Positions 50,850 through 62,966 of a stretch of DNA of 64,000 nucleotides are shown one piece after another. The number at the start of each line of letters is the position of its first letter. Positions within the stretch are counted from its first letter, which is position 1. The DNA is from Arctopsyche grandis (lineage: Eukaryota > Arthropoda > Insecta > Trichoptera > Hydropsychidae), in the NCBI RefSeq assembly GCF_051622035.1, contig NC_135356.1, positions 4,227,577 through 4,291,576 on the forward strand, read 5' to 3'. The position numbers and the translations under genes were made by a program. Below the pieces are notes generated by a model. That model had not been told where the DNA came from. It did no database searches and was given only the letters and a program-made list of their open reading frames with translations.

Positions 50850-52940
50850 TGTGATTCGCCGTATAGATAGCAGGTGCGAATGTTTTGAATTCTCGCTAAT
50901 CAGACAAAACTAATCATGATCCCCCCAAACAATGTTTCCCCCCCGCGTAATAATCGATGGAAGATTTTGTATACGCATGTATGTATGTATGTGTGTGTAC
51001 TTAGTATGAGCATGTATATTTTTTTTGTAATATAAAACATCTGTCTCGCATTTTTTTATCGCATTTTCAATATGGATTTTTTATCTATCTTTCATTTCCG
51101 GGATAATAGCTATTGTAACACGCGTGTGTGTACATACGGGTCAACATACAGTATTGGTAATTGGTGTGACCCAAAGAAAAATGCTATGAAAACAAATATT
51201 ATTTTTTACAGTTACAATTTTCAAAAGACAGTATGAAATGTATTTTGTAATGATCACAAAGTTAAATAATATAGCAAGCATTTTTTTGTTTTCAAATGAG
51301 TCTAAATATGTATATCTGAAGTTGCCCTTCTGAGGCGTAGATTCACAGATTCGTACGGCACGGCATGCCTAGTTAGACTCCAGCTGTAAATGGGCGTGCT
51401 ATACTTATTTATTTCTTTACATATTTGCCACAGTGACATTACATAATATTCTAACACAGCTTTTCCCAACCTTGTTTAGACCGTGGCCCCCTTTTGCGCT
51501 TAATATTTTTCTGCGCCTCCCACCATTTTTTCTCGAAAATAGAAGTACATTTTAAAAATATTATATACTAGTTGTTTTACCCGGCTTCGCTCAGTATTTG
51601 TAATTTAAACAGCTTAAACATGGCGAATCTTATAGTAAATATTCATTTGTTTTTTATTACATTTATTTGAATCGAAAAAAAATTATATTCGACCAATTGA
51701 ACTGTCGTCATCGAAACTTTGTTTTATTTACGAAGTTCCCAATCAAAGATACTTACATACATAAATACATACTTGCATACAGAGTCTCTTTCAAAATTAT
51801 ATATTAGATTATGTAAACTATTATAATTACAAATTTGAACATACAGTTTTTGTCTATCTATGTATGTATATATGTATATAATAAAAATCAATGTTTGTCT
51901 GTCACTTATGCGTTCCTATACCATTCAACCGATTGCGATGAAACTTACAGGAGTTATTGTGTGTATGCCCGCGATGGTTTCTGTAAAAAAAATCGCCCAA
52001 AAACGGGAACGGAAACGGGAATGAGTGACATTGCAACGCAATAATTTGTGTTCGCGTCGCCACCTGGGTTGTTAGGGTAAAATAAACAAACAATTGAATA
52101 ATTTCGAATGTATTCGCTGCCTGCGTTCTTCCGACAAATTATCATTACTGTAATTTAATTTGATAATTAAGTATTAATTTGACACTGAAGCATTCACTTC
52201 ACTAGAAAAGGAAACTGGAACTGGATTTGTCATGCGTTGCAATGACAAATAGTGAACGACAAAACAATCAAATTCACGGCAGAATCAGAAGTTTTTGAGT
52301 ATTCTGGTGACTTATGCCAACATACGCTTTTGTTTTGAAGAACCAAAATTTTCATTACAGTTAAAGGCACTTGTTTAGTATTGAGGCTCGCGCTTACAAA
52401 TGCAAAAATCCTGCATAAAAGTATCGCTTCAGCTATTGTTACTCTTATAGTAAACTTGGCAATAAAACAGGCTTTGCCGGTGTGATACGTAAATTGGTCA
52501 CGACATTTCATTCCCTTTTCGTCTCAGTTTTATTATTTTGTGTTTCAAATCTATTGTGTTTTTTGAAACAAAAACCGCAATTCGATTTCTCTCATTCACT
52601 CAGGTTTTTAATTATACAAGGTAAACCCGCAATCAGCACTGGCCTAGTTAAAATAAAGTAAAATATTCATATATTCAATATCAATCTTTATTTTTTTATT
52701 CTGTATGACCCATACAGGCCCGGCCTTAGGGTATATTGCGCCACTAGGCAAATTGGTTTCAGCGCCCCCCCCCCCCTCCCTTAAGTTTTTAAACAATTAA
52801 TTTCATGAAAGTTCTTGACATATTATGTTGAAGAAAATTATATTGAGACAAAAACAAAAAAATAAATAATTTTTTTTTATTCAAAATAGTTTTGTTTATG
52901 TATAAAAATTAATAGTTTTAATACTTTGAAAATAGAAGGG
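50850..52940. other. intergenic sequence with repeat fragments
   Basis: No gene is recognised. Fragments: a dispersed repeat at 51325-51440 (shared with about 37755-37885), a hAT-like terminus at about 51464-51500 (CAGCTTTTCCCAACC), a CTTCGCTCGG-family copy at 51568-51810, and a C14 run near 52763-52776. Confidence 0.5.
51568..51810 (+). repeat. interspersed repeat copy (CTTCGCTCGG family)
   Basis: Starts ACTAGTTGTTTTACCCGGCT and ends GAGTCTCTTTCAAAATTATA then TATTAGATT. Confidence 0.8.
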
Positions 52941-52946
52941 TTTTAA

Positions 52947-53028
52947 TCGCTTAGACGCCCAGCCGACGCGCTGGGCGTACAATTGATACGGATGTTTGCG
53001 CCTTAAGGCGCTTTGGGCAGCTAAGCGG
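52947..53028. mobile_element. 82-bp TTAA-flanked mini-MITE
   Basis: Flanked by TTAA (52943-52946 and 53029-53032). The ends TCGCTTAGACGCCCAG and GGGCAGCTAAGCGG are imperfect inverted repeats, and the interior contains two small GC-rich palindromes (GCCCAGC...GCTGGGC type and GCGCCTTAAGGCGC). Confidence 0.7.
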
Positions 53029-53032
53029 TTAA

Positions 53033-53730
53033 TAAAGATCAGTCAAGAAATTTATCCGTTTTAAAAAATCAAATAATTTATTTTTCAACGCTGTTCTGTA
53101 AAAGTTTAAATATTGAATAGTGTTTAATCACTGGAAATATTTTTAATAGTTTTAAAAAATGTATTTTATAATGTTTTTAATAGTTAAAAAATGTATAAAA
53201 ATGAACCGTCAAAGTTTTATGTATAAAAATGAATAAAATACGGAAAACTATGAATAAATTCGGTAATGAAGACATTAATTTACATTCAACTATGAATTGA
53301 AGAATTTTATAGAGTGACATTTCTTCTTTCGAATATGATTGGTTAAGATATTTAATTTCTTATATATATATACATATATATGTATATATATGTACATACA
53401 CATGTTTGAGCGATATTTTACATAAAATACAATTTCAAATTACCATTTTTACCGATGACAGTTTGTTGTTTTACAAGTTTTATTCGTGAGTCGTTGATAT
53501 TTGACAGTCAACTGTCTGCGTTCCTCGTAAATTATAACATTTTACAATCAGTATTTTTACTTCGAGTAGAAAAATTAAGTTGAATATATTATACAATGTT
53601 TTATAAGTTCAAAGAAAGCCAAATTGTTCTTCAATTAAATTCAATTGCTGCACGTTTGAGCCGGCTCTGGACCCATATGTACAATCTATTGTTGGGAAAA
53701 TATCAATTTGTGGGTGCTGACTGTTTTCAG
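53033..53730. other. region upstream of UGDH, probable promoter and 5' UTR intron
   Basis: AT-rich. A polypyrimidine tract and CAG at 53721-53730 (CTGTTTTCAG) just before the UGDH start segment indicate an upstream untranslated exon and intron. The first exon and the promoter could not be located by eye. Confidence 0.5.
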
Positions 53731-53753
53731 ATTAGTTATCCCCTGTCGTTGCA

Positions 53754-56700
53754 ATGGTCATCACCAAGATATGCTGTTTGGGAGCTGGTTACGTCGGTGG
53801 ACCCACATGTAGCGTCATAGCCTTGAAGTGTCCCAATATTCGAGTGACTGTAGTAGACAAAAATGAAGAACGCATACGGCAGTGGAACTCGGACAAGTTG
53901 CCCATTTATGAAGTACTTTTTTTCTGTTCAATCCAAGTATGCGAATGTTACGAATTCAATAAATTAGTGTACTGCATAGGTTGCTTTGTGTTTCAGCCCG
54001 GATTAGATGAAGTCGTCAAGAAGTGTAGAGGAACGAATCTATTTTTCACAACCGATATTGTCAAGAGTATAGAAGAGGCCGAGTTGATATTTATATCGGT
54101 GAACACTCCCACTAAAATATCTGGTAATGGCAAGGTAATAATTACAATTTTTTTATATCGTATTTCATTTGATTATTTAAAAGCCATGTCTCATTTGTTT
54201 TCGATTTTTTTTCACTACAAATCTACAAAAATAAACTAATGTGAAAAAAAGCATACATGTTTACTTTTTTTACAAGTCATTTCCGTTATTGTACGTACAT
54301 ATATACATAAAAAAGAAGCAAAAAATTTCACACGTATTTTTTACCACTTAATATTTCTGTTCATTGATATTTACAAATCTAAAGCTGCTAATTTTGTAAA
54401 AAAAAAATTAAAACCAAATATGTAATTTATACATTTCCATTTATATACACATACATACAGAGAAATATATTAATACATTATATGTTAATATTAACATTAT
54501 ATGTTTGGTAGATGAGACCAAACTAATGTTCAATAGTTATTGCATGCCTTATAGCATTTCATTAGAGCCAGCAGAATATATTATACTTATGGTTAGCATA
54601 TAATGCTTTGAACAAAATGATCACGGGTTCAAATCCCACTAGTGCTGTCCAGACCTTGGATTTGTGACTCGATCTTTTCCTACCAGAGTTGGCCAATTTA
54701 TCTGATTTTCATTGAAACGGTTCCAACAAATTGGCAACCTTGCCCATTTTCTCGCAAATCTCGAGTTTTCAGCAATCTAGAATTTTGCTGAATTGTATAA
54801 AATGCTACAAATTTGACCATAAATGTCTCTGTGGATGTCAATTGATATGTATTATTTACTTTGTATAGTACTAATAATACTTGTATCAAATGTACAATGT
54901 TTCTGGTATAAATAAAAAATAAAAAAGTGCATTCGAACGAATGAATGCCGTTTTTAAATTAAAAAAATTTCACTTTGACTGAAGAAGACGTTCGGGTTTT
55001 AAAAAAGGGTTTTATCAGTGATGACGTATGGATGTGAAACTTAGACATTGAATGCCAAGATTCTACATAAAGTCCAATGCACTCAGTGGAGTATGGAACG
55101 TTGTAAGCTCGGCATAATGAGGTAAGACAGGAAGCGGAATATGTGGGTGAAAAGTATGAGAAGAGTAGTGGATAGAGGGAAGAGATTGACTAGAAGAATG
55201 GACGAAAAAGGGTAAAAGGAAGACCGCAGGGAAGATGGGTTGACGAAATTAGGAAAATGTGTGGGATGGGATAGATGAGTGTTGCTCAAAACAAAGACTA
55301 GTAGACAGGAAGTAGATGGTGAATGGCTGTAGATGATGATGATATGTATTTATTTTTGAACTAGTTCACCATTCACTGTGGATGAAGGTCTTTTTCAGAT
55401 GACTCTATTATATTATATTTATTTAACTTTTCAGGGAAGAGCTGCGGATTTGAAGCACGTTGAAAATGCCGCCAGAATGATAGCCGAGATTGCTAAAGGC
55501 AATAAGATTGTTGTCGAAAAGAGTACAGTTCCCGTTAGAGCCGCTCAGAGTATAATGAAAATTTTGAAAGCAAACGTGTCGCCAGGTAAAATAATAAATT
55601 TTGAGCATTTTTCAAATTGTTTTTATTTTATTTTATTTTATGACTGTGAAAACATTTCAGGTATCAACTATCAGATATTATCAAATCCCGAGTTTCTATC
55701 CGAGGGCACTGCCATTGCCGATCTGTTGGGAGCCGATAGGGTGTTGATAGGCGGTGAAGAGAGTCCCGAAGGGCAAAAAGCCATCAAAGAACTGTGCTGG
55801 GTCTACGAGCATTGGATACCGAGCGAGCGGATCATCACGACCAACACGTGGAGCTCAGAATTGTCGAAGTTGGCCGCCAATGCATTCCTAGCTCAGCGCA
55901 TATCGAGTATTAATTCTCTGTCTGCTGTATGCGAGGCGACTGGAGCTGATGTCTCTGAAGTAGCGCGGGCTATCGGTCGAGACTCGCGCATCGGTCATAA
56001 GTTCTTGGAAGCGTCCGTCGGTTTGTATTCCATGAGAAAGTTTCGCTTACTTAATCATCGATTGAGGTCACGAATGTTTATACGTTTCCATTTATTTCTT
56101 GGTTTTGTTTTTTTTTTTTAATATGATGTCACGTTATTTTAATTTGTTTAGCTAATCGCACAGCAACCTTGTGCATGGCTTTTTACTTTGGTCGTGCAGC
56201 TTAGACACGATTCCCCATTATTGGGATTTTCAAGGTTTAAATTATTTCAATGATTATTTGTATTTCAACGATTGTCCGAAATATGTACAAATAATTTCAA
56301 CAAATTAAATTAGTATTACGAAAAAACCTCGAAATGAAGTTGAAGAGTATATTTTCACTATGTAAAAAATCGGTTTTTATATATACATTTTTTTCACTGA
56401 CCATTTTTTGTTAATAAGGTTAAATTTATAATGTATATTTTCAGGATTTGGTGGAAGCTGTTTCCAAAAAGACATTTTGAATTTGGTTTACATTTGCGAA
56501 TGTTTAAATTTACCCGAGGTGGCGGCTTATTGGCAACAGGTGATCGACATTAACGAATATCAAAAATCAAGATTCACGAAAGGGGTAAATTGACAATTTT
56601 AAATGCACACATACATAGTGTATATTATTTGTTTTTTTTTTGTTAGCCCTTTGGATGCTATGATGATTTTCAAAATTCTAGCGAGAAATGCTAACATTTA

Positions 56701-58032
56701 TAATTTTTTTGAAGAAAAAATAATCTATTGTTATAAATGTGCCATACTTGATTTTGTTTTGGTAGCTCTCTCTCTCTCTTTCTTTCGTGGTTGTAAACAT
56801 TTGGTTTGCATTTTAGTGGCATCTAATTGCACGGCTCGTGACCTCTATAATAGAAAACGATTTTCTATTGTTTTTGTTATTCTACATTCTATATTATTAT
56901 GGATACAAAATAGTGGAGTTAGAAAACTAGCTTAACTTAGCACTACGTATTCAAATACGATCACTATGACCAGACTTAGACGGCCAGGATGCTTTAACCC
57001 ACACAAAATGCTTCACTATTGTCAATATTTTTTCTTGCTCTCTTGCTCTGTAGGATAATAGTGAACCATTTTTTTTGTAGATTAAAGCATTCTGGCCGCC
57101 TAAGTTTGATTATGACGTCAACAATGATCATTGTTAGCGATTCTCGCCGTTTTCATAAACAAAGACATACCATTGTTTAGCATTCAAAGGGTTAAACATT
57201 ATATAAAAGTGCATATGTACAAGTTATCAATATACGACATGCCTTATCATCATTCCAACCATTTCAGATCATTGAATCGTTGTTTAACACCGTGTCGGAT
57301 AAAAGAATAGCAATATTTGGCTTTGCGTTCAAGAAAAATACTGGTGACACTCGGGAATCGCCGGCCATATGCGTTTCCAAAAGGCTACTTGAAGAAGGGG
57401 CTTACCTTCAGATATACGATCCTAAGGTTTGCTGCTACTTTTGTTTTACAAATTGCGATGTTTGCTATGTTCTTTCCAATCACTTGTATATTTATATTTA
57501 TATATATATATATATATATATGTCAATTTATCTGCGAGGTAGCTTGCGGCGTATATTTATTCGTCTTGTACCTGTTTAAATGAATTTTTGATGTGTACTA
57601 AATTCTATTGTAGAATTAATTCATCATCACACTCCTTTTTTTTGTACATGTGCAGGTTGATGCCGAGCAGATAGACTACGAGTTGGAAGGTGCGTCTAAG
57701 AAGTACGAGATTCACACGTCGGCCATGTTGTCGGCTGTCAACGCACATGCGATTGTCATCTGCACCGAATGGGATGAATTCAAAGTATATCGTCTCTATT
57801 GATTATGTGTATATCAAGTTTGTGTAGAGAGAGCGTTTTGTGAAAATTGAACGTGTGCTTTCAGGAGTTGGACTACAATGTGTTGTACGATGTCATGATG
57901 AAACCGGCGTACATATTCGACGGTCGCAAAATACTGAACCACGAACACTTGACCAACATCGGCTTCCAGGTGAAAACTATCGGCAAGAGACTGCACAACG
58001 GCGAATCTACGGGAATGTGGGAAACATGCTAA
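53754..58032 (+). CDS. sgl: UDP-glucose 6-dehydrogenase
   Basis: Oxidises UDP-glucose to UDP-glucuronate with two NAD+, a cytosolic step supplying glycosaminoglycan synthesis. Coding exons: 53754-53912, 53997-54134, 55435-55585, 55661-56020, 56445-56584, 57268-57426, 57656-57784, 57865-58032; 467 aa, close to the usual 470-495. All junctions are GT-AG and in phase. Motifs in order: the Rossmann loop [12 protein letters not shown] (residues 7-18); the acidic residue ending VTVVD, which binds [42 protein letters not shown] with the catalytic Glu; [19 protein letters not shown] with the catalytic Lys; [10 protein letters not shown] with the nucleophile at Cys275; [23 protein letters not shown]; and [12 protein letters not shown]. 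The start is a Met directly before the Rossmann fold. The C-terminal tail is short. Introns 2 and 5 hold mobile elements. The gene appears fully functional. Confidence 0.97.
54566..54930 (+). mobile_element. tRNA-derived SINE in UGDH intron 2
   Basis: An A-box-like TATGGTTAGCATATAATG and a B-box GGGTTCAAATCCC (about 54626-54638) are followed by a body containing CCTACCAGAGTTGGCCAATT and ending in TGTTTCTGGTATAAATAAAA plus an A-rich tail. The head resembles the SINE at 24455, but the body differs. Confidence 0.75.
54990..55345 (+). pseudogene. LINE 3' fragment in UGDH intron 2
   Basis: Encodes, with stops, [10 protein letters not shown], then [32 protein letters not shown] and TRRMDEKG, the same tail as the reverse fragment at 32520-32955. 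The 3' end is a GATGATGATGATATG-type tail near 55335-55347. Partly deleted compared with the other copy. Confidence 0.8.
56647..57191. mobile_element. TIR element in UGDH intron 5
   Basis: The ends CCCTTTGGATGCTA and TAGCATTCAAAGGG are inverted repeats, flanked by TTAG (56643-56646) on the left and TTAA (57192-57195) on the right. It encloses a smaller hairpin element at about 56960-57115. The same terminal motif is found at 61104-61650. Confidence 0.7.
56960..57115. mobile_element. hairpin element nested in UGDH intron 5
   Basis: GACTTAGACGGCCAGGATGC on the left pairs with GCATTCTGGCCGCCTAAGTT on the right, with CTTGCTCTCTTGCTCTGTAG in the middle. This loop text matches the hairpin cluster at 47.2-50.1 kb, so it is a solitary member of that group. 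Confidence 0.75.
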
Positions 58033-58772
58033 TGCACCATATTTCGCCGTTTCCATCGTCAATATAATAAGAATGCATTTATTTTCCTATACATATATTT
58101 TTTTATGTGTACTATATTAGAATTTAAGTGGAATGCTTGGATGGTGATGTGTTTTAGAATGAGCAAATGAATTTTGCCAGTATTTGTGCCAGTATTTTTC
58201 GAATTATTATTTTTGTTCCCAAAAGCTTCCTAATCATTGCTTTAAATTGTATTATTTACATGCATTGACACTTTACTGACCGCTGCCACCGATTGGCATT
58301 ATATGTATATGATCGACTGTGTATGTGTCTGGCCAGGTTTGTATAATGAACGGTGTTTATATAATACAATGTTCATGACGGGATAAATGTGTAAGATATT
58401 TGGGTATGATATTATTTAAAAACGATGTAAATATCATTGTAGTTTGTATGTCACAAGGTCAGTAAAGTGTTGTCGTCACAAATCGGTAAATTTTTGAAAT
58501 GTAATTTATAAGCCACGTCTGATATATTTTGTCATAATATTTTTTATATGCATTTTATTATTTAAACGCAATACTTTTAAAATGAAATTTACTAGCCATG
58601 TCTGTATAATATTGATATATTTTGTCACAATATTTTTTTTATTTACATTTATTGTTAATTTCAAAATGAATTTTTAAATCGTACAATTTTCATATTTGCT
58701 TGTACTATGTGGTGTTTCCACATTCAGATATTTGAATATTTTTATATACAAACTCGCATATCGCATATACTA
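58033..58772. other. 3' flank of UGDH
   Basis: Probably the UGDH 3' UTR; no AATAAA can be confidently assigned. A degenerate repeat of about 95 bp (CCATGTCTGTATAAT, TATTTTGTCACAATATTTTT) at 58495-58680 is an older, shorter version of spacer sequence found in the tandem duplication downstream. Confidence 0.5.
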
Positions 58773-58774
58773 TT

Positions 58775-59110
58775 ACAGTAGCGTCGCTAGGTCTGTGCGG
58801 GGAGTGCGGTCTGCACCAAATTGAAAAACGCCAATTCGACATATTCGTTGTATGACGATCTTCGAGCGGCTACACGCCTCATTGCAATATCTGTATACAT
58901 ACAGCTTTCTGTATATATACAGCTTACTGTTTATACACAGCTTACTGTATATACAGTTTTCTGTATATATACAGCTTTCTGTATTTATACATTTACCGCG
59001 AAATCAGTCTGGTGCAGCTATATATAGTATTAAATATGAGCCATAATTGGCTTTTGTTCGAATTCCTGAGAAATCAGGAGCGTTCCTATTATTCCTAGCG
59101 ACGCCACTGT
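58775..59110. mobile_element. TTA-flanked MITE, first tandem copy
   Basis: Inverted ends CAGTAGCGTCGCTAGG and CCTAGCGACGCCACTG with TTA on both outer sides, a target-site size seen in PIF/Harbinger elements. The internal minisatellite of CTGTATATATACAGCTTA-like units is short and partly degenerate here. The other copies are at about 59383-59764 and 60038-60402. The superfamily assignment is tentative. Confidence 0.65.
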
Positions 59111-59508
59111 TATTAATCTAAAAATGATGTAAATAACATTGTTAACGTCACAAATTTTGAAGTGAACCATGTCTGCGTATTAATCAAATACTATGTCACA
59201 ATTTTTTTTAATGTGAATTTTATTATTCTTATACATATTATTTAATTTAAAAATGAAATCTTAAAACTTTTCATATTTGCATAAACGTCTTGTAGTTAGG
59301 GTTTCCGTATTTGTATAATTGAATATTTTTTAAATTAATTTATTAGTATTTATATACAAACTCGCATATCGCATATACTATTACAGTAGCGTCGCTAGGT
59401 CTGTGCGGGGAGTGCGGTCTGCACCAGGTAACACCAAATTGAAAAACGCCAATTCGACATATTCGGTGTATGACGATCTTCGAGCGGCTACACGCCTCAT
59501 TGCAATAT

Positions 59509-59636
59509 CTGTATACATACAGTTTTCTGTATATATACAGCTTACTGTATATATACAGCTTACTGTATATATACAGCTTACTGTATATATACAGCTTACT
59601 GTATATATACAGCTTACTGTATATATACAGCTTTCT
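59509..59636. repeat. 18-bp palindromic minisatellite
   Basis: About six head-to-tail copies of CTGTATATATACAGCTTA. Each unit contains the self-complementary core CTGTATATATACAG, so adjacent units can form alternative hairpins. Shorter versions lie at about 58905-58985 and 60164-60275. Confidence 0.9.
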
Positions 59637-60650
59637 GGATTTATACATTTACCGCGAAATCAGTCTGGTGCAGCTATATATAGCATTAAATATGAGCCAT
59701 AATTGGCTTTTGTTCGAATTCCTGAGAAATCAGCAGCGTTCCTATTATTCCTAGCGACGCCACTGTTATTAATCTAAAAATGATGTAAATAACATTGTTA
59801 ACGTCACAAATTTTGAAGTGAACCATGTCTGCGTATTAATCAAATACTATGTCACAATTTTTTTTAATGTGAATTTTATTATTCTTATACATATTATTTA
59901 ATTTAAAAATGAAATCTTAAAACTTTTCATATTTGCATAAACGTCTTGTAGTAGGGTTTCCGTATTTGTATAATTGAATATTTTTTAAATTAATTTATTA
60001 GTATTTATATACAAACTCGCATATCGCATATACTATTACAGTAGCGTCGCTAGGTCTGTGCGGGGAGTGCGGTCTGCACCAGGTAACACCAAATTGAAAA
60101 ACGCCAATTCGACATATTCGGTGTATGACGATCTTCGAGCGGCTACACGCCTCATTGCAATATCTGTATACATACAGCTTTCTGTATATATACAGCTTAC
60201 TGTATATATACAGCTTACTGTTTATACACAGCTTACTGTATATACACAGTTTTCTGTATATATACAGCTTTCTGTATTTATACATTTACCGCGAAATCAG
60301 TCTGGTGCAGCTATATATAGCATTAAATATGAGCCATAATTGGCTTTTGTTCGAATTCCTGAGAAATCAGGAGCGTTCCTATTATTCCTAGCGACGCCAC
60401 TGTTATTAATCTAAAAATGATGTAAATAACATTGTTAACGTCACAAATTTTGAAGTGAACCATGTCTGCGTATTAATCAAATACTATGTCACAATTTTTT
60501 TTATTGTGAATTTTATTATTCTTATACATATTATTTAATTTAAAAATGAAATCTTAAAATTTTTCATATTTGCATAAATATCTTGTAGTAGGGTTTCCGT
60601 ATTTGTATAATTGAATATTTTTTAAATGAATTTATTAGTTCTTTTTCACA

Positions 60651-61099
60651 ATAAACACATTCGGTTCAAATTTACCAGATTAAAATTCTGTTGAAATTTT
60701 AATACTAATTTGACCTTTCAATGTAAATACATATGTTAGGGTTATTATTAGGCCGAATATTGAATATAGATTTATTAAGAATAAGTATTTGGAAACCCTC
60801 ATATAATTTTTATAAATATTGAATATACACATATAAACGTGAAAAAATATTTAATAATGTATTGTAATCTTGTGATTTTTATTAAATTATTATTTATAAT
60901 ATAAAAACTATCATAATTTTTTCCCCCACATTATGTATTTTAATACACTTAAACCAGTGCTGTACAGTGGCTGTACATATGTACATATATTGGGTGTGCT
61001 GTGAATGAAACAAAATTAAAAAATATATTACAACATTTTTTACTTGGGCAGTTAGTTCTACTTAATATTGTCAAATTAAGTAGTGCTACTATTAGTCCC
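60651..61099. other. AT-rich sequence, nothing recognised
   Basis: No coding motif or repeat structure was detected by eye. Confidence 0.4.
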
Positions 61100-61103
61100 T
61101 TAG

Positions 61104-61650
61104 CCCTTTGAGTGCTGACGTATTTTCTGTTGAAAGCCCGCCACGCTGAAAATTTCGCCAACATTTCCAACTGGAATTCGAATGGAAAGCATGTATAAAA
61201 ATTGTAGCTGATCCAAACGAACCCTAGATAACTACCGCCGAGGATTTCGAGTTTTGTAAAGGTGTGCTTAGACTGTCTAATATATTGCAACAATATAAAA
61301 CAAACAAAATAAGTCTATTAATGAATGTATTTTTCCAAAACTAGTTCCATCTTCTTCATTGCTAAAATTTAATCACAATCTAAAATACTCAGTTGGAGAT
61401 TTCCATCGAGAAATTCTGCTATGGTTATAAATTCAGATATTCCGGTGTAAACCAGTCTTTGTAAACATTGACACGGATTACACGACCCATGTTCAATGCA
61501 TTTTTTTTCAATGCTACCTGGAAAACCTAAGCGTGTAGTATTCTTGTTTATTTTTTACATACTCAATAAACAACACCTATCGGCGTACATATTTAAGGTT
61601 CATGGACTTATTGGCAAAATGCCGATCGGCGTTGGTCAGCATTCAAAGGG
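61104..61650. mobile_element. 547-bp TIR element flanked by TTAG
   Basis: The ends CCCTTTGAGTGCTGAC and GTCAGCATTCAAAGGG are inverted repeats. TTAG is present on both sides (61100-61103 and 61651-61654). The CCCTTTG...CAAAGGG termini are like those of the large element at 1208-7954. No transposase. Probably a piggyBac-like non-autonomous element that used a TTAG variant of the TTAA target. Confidence 0.75.
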
Positions 61651-61683
61651 TTAGATCGTTTAAATATATATTGAAAACCATCA

Positions 61684-61846
61684 ATTGACGGGCTGAAAAC
61701 CAGACTGGTACAAGTGACATTTTTTAAAAAAGCTGGTTTAAGTGCTAAAATAATAGCATTTCACATATGCTATTATTTTAGAACTAAAAGCAGATTTTTT
61801 TAAAAATGTCACTTGTACCAGTCTGGTTTTCAGCCCGTCAATTGAT
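61684..61846. mobile_element. long near-perfect hairpin element
   Basis: TCAATTGACGGGCTGAAAAC, then CAGACTGGTACAAGTGACAT on the left, is repeated exactly in reverse complement on the right, with an inner stem of GTGCTAAAATAATAGCA type. Total about 160 bp; almost all bases pair apart from a small centre. Confidence 0.85.
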
Positions 61847-61849
61847 CTG

Positions 61850-62960
61850 ATTAGGCAACAAGTCCTGAAAATTCAAAACATGTATAGACTATAATATATT
61901 ACTTTATTTAGTCTATAGTTTGTAAGGGCACACCTGTATATACGCTGCTGCTATATTAATTTTTAATTTATTATATTTTTGTATGATTATGTTTCATTTT
62001 TATTAAGCATTCATTCATACGTTAGTCGCATCACATTACTCACATATATAAATTAATTTAGTATATACATGTATACATATGTACTTTGAATTATTTATAC
62101 AAACTTATCGTCATTGTTTGATGATGTAATGCTGCATGACAATGTATGGTGCAAGTGAATTTAAACATTTTTATATCGAAATAAAGAAAATATACACAAC
62201 ATAACACTTTTTTGTTCTTCTGACATGTCTATGTATGTGTGTAATAACCACTGATTATAATTACAGGAGTATTTGAAAATTTAGTTTTTTTTTTAATAGA
62301 CCAGTAATATGTAGATATTTGTAAAATGGATACATTTTCAATTTATACATAAAATATAATTGACAATATGAGTCGTTATATTTGAAATGGGCGTAAATTC
62401 ATTTTTATTATTACAAACCTCCTTTACGTTTCACTTACGATTACAATTCAGGAAAAAGTTTGCCTCTTATCCGATCGTTTTCATACTTTGCCATATTGCT
62501 CATTTTGGTCATCAATATAAGTAAATGGATCCTCCGCCATTACCATACAGATAGAATATCGTTTAAGACGCGTTTGAAGTTTGCAAATTTGAAATCTGGG
62601 TGACGTATATGTAGTCTTTAGTTTTATACATAGATGGCGGTAGTAAAATAAAATTATTGGTATTTTTATTCAAAATAATAATTTATATATTTTAATATTA
62701 TATACAAAACTAAAAAAGAGGTTTGTTTTAAAAAACTTTTTTGTATCTATTCTAATTATTATTCATAGCGAGAAATATTTCGGAAAACATTACATATAAT
62801 GTTTAACAATATTTAATTAAAAATACTGGTGGCCTGTAATAAGTTTATTCTGCTTTTCTGACATTCTGTACATATCGAATTAAAATAAGTGATAACAATT
62901 TGTGAAGTAAGTCAAATAGAAATAGTGTTTTTTCGAACTGAAATATAACGGCCCATATCT
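61850..62960. other. AT-rich intergenic sequence
   Basis: No gene is recognised and no structured repeat was found by eye. Confidence 0.4.
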
Positions 62961-62966
62961 TGAAAT

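Larger units (their letters stand above)
58775..60650. repeat. three-copy tandem duplication of about 608-655 bp
   Basis: The text GCGTCGCTAGGTCTGTGCGG recurs at 58781, 59389 and 60044. Each unit contains a MITE of about 335-390 bp with ends ACAGTAGCGTCGCTAGG and CCTAGCGACGCCACTGT, flanked by TTA, plus about 270 bp of spacer. The units are nearly identical except for the number of 18-bp minisatellite copies and a few indels. Confidence 0.9.

Noticed and set aside
40000-53000. A hidden gene in the large gap between GIGYF and UGDH
   Set aside because: All open frames are under about 110 codons, coincide with repeat copies or lack motifs, and no chain of exons with matching phases could be assembled.
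59343-60339. Open frames of about 95-100 codons rich in LYIYS and VYIQL repeats
   Set aside because: Produced on both strands by the 18-bp palindromic minisatellite inside the tandem MITE; not a gene.
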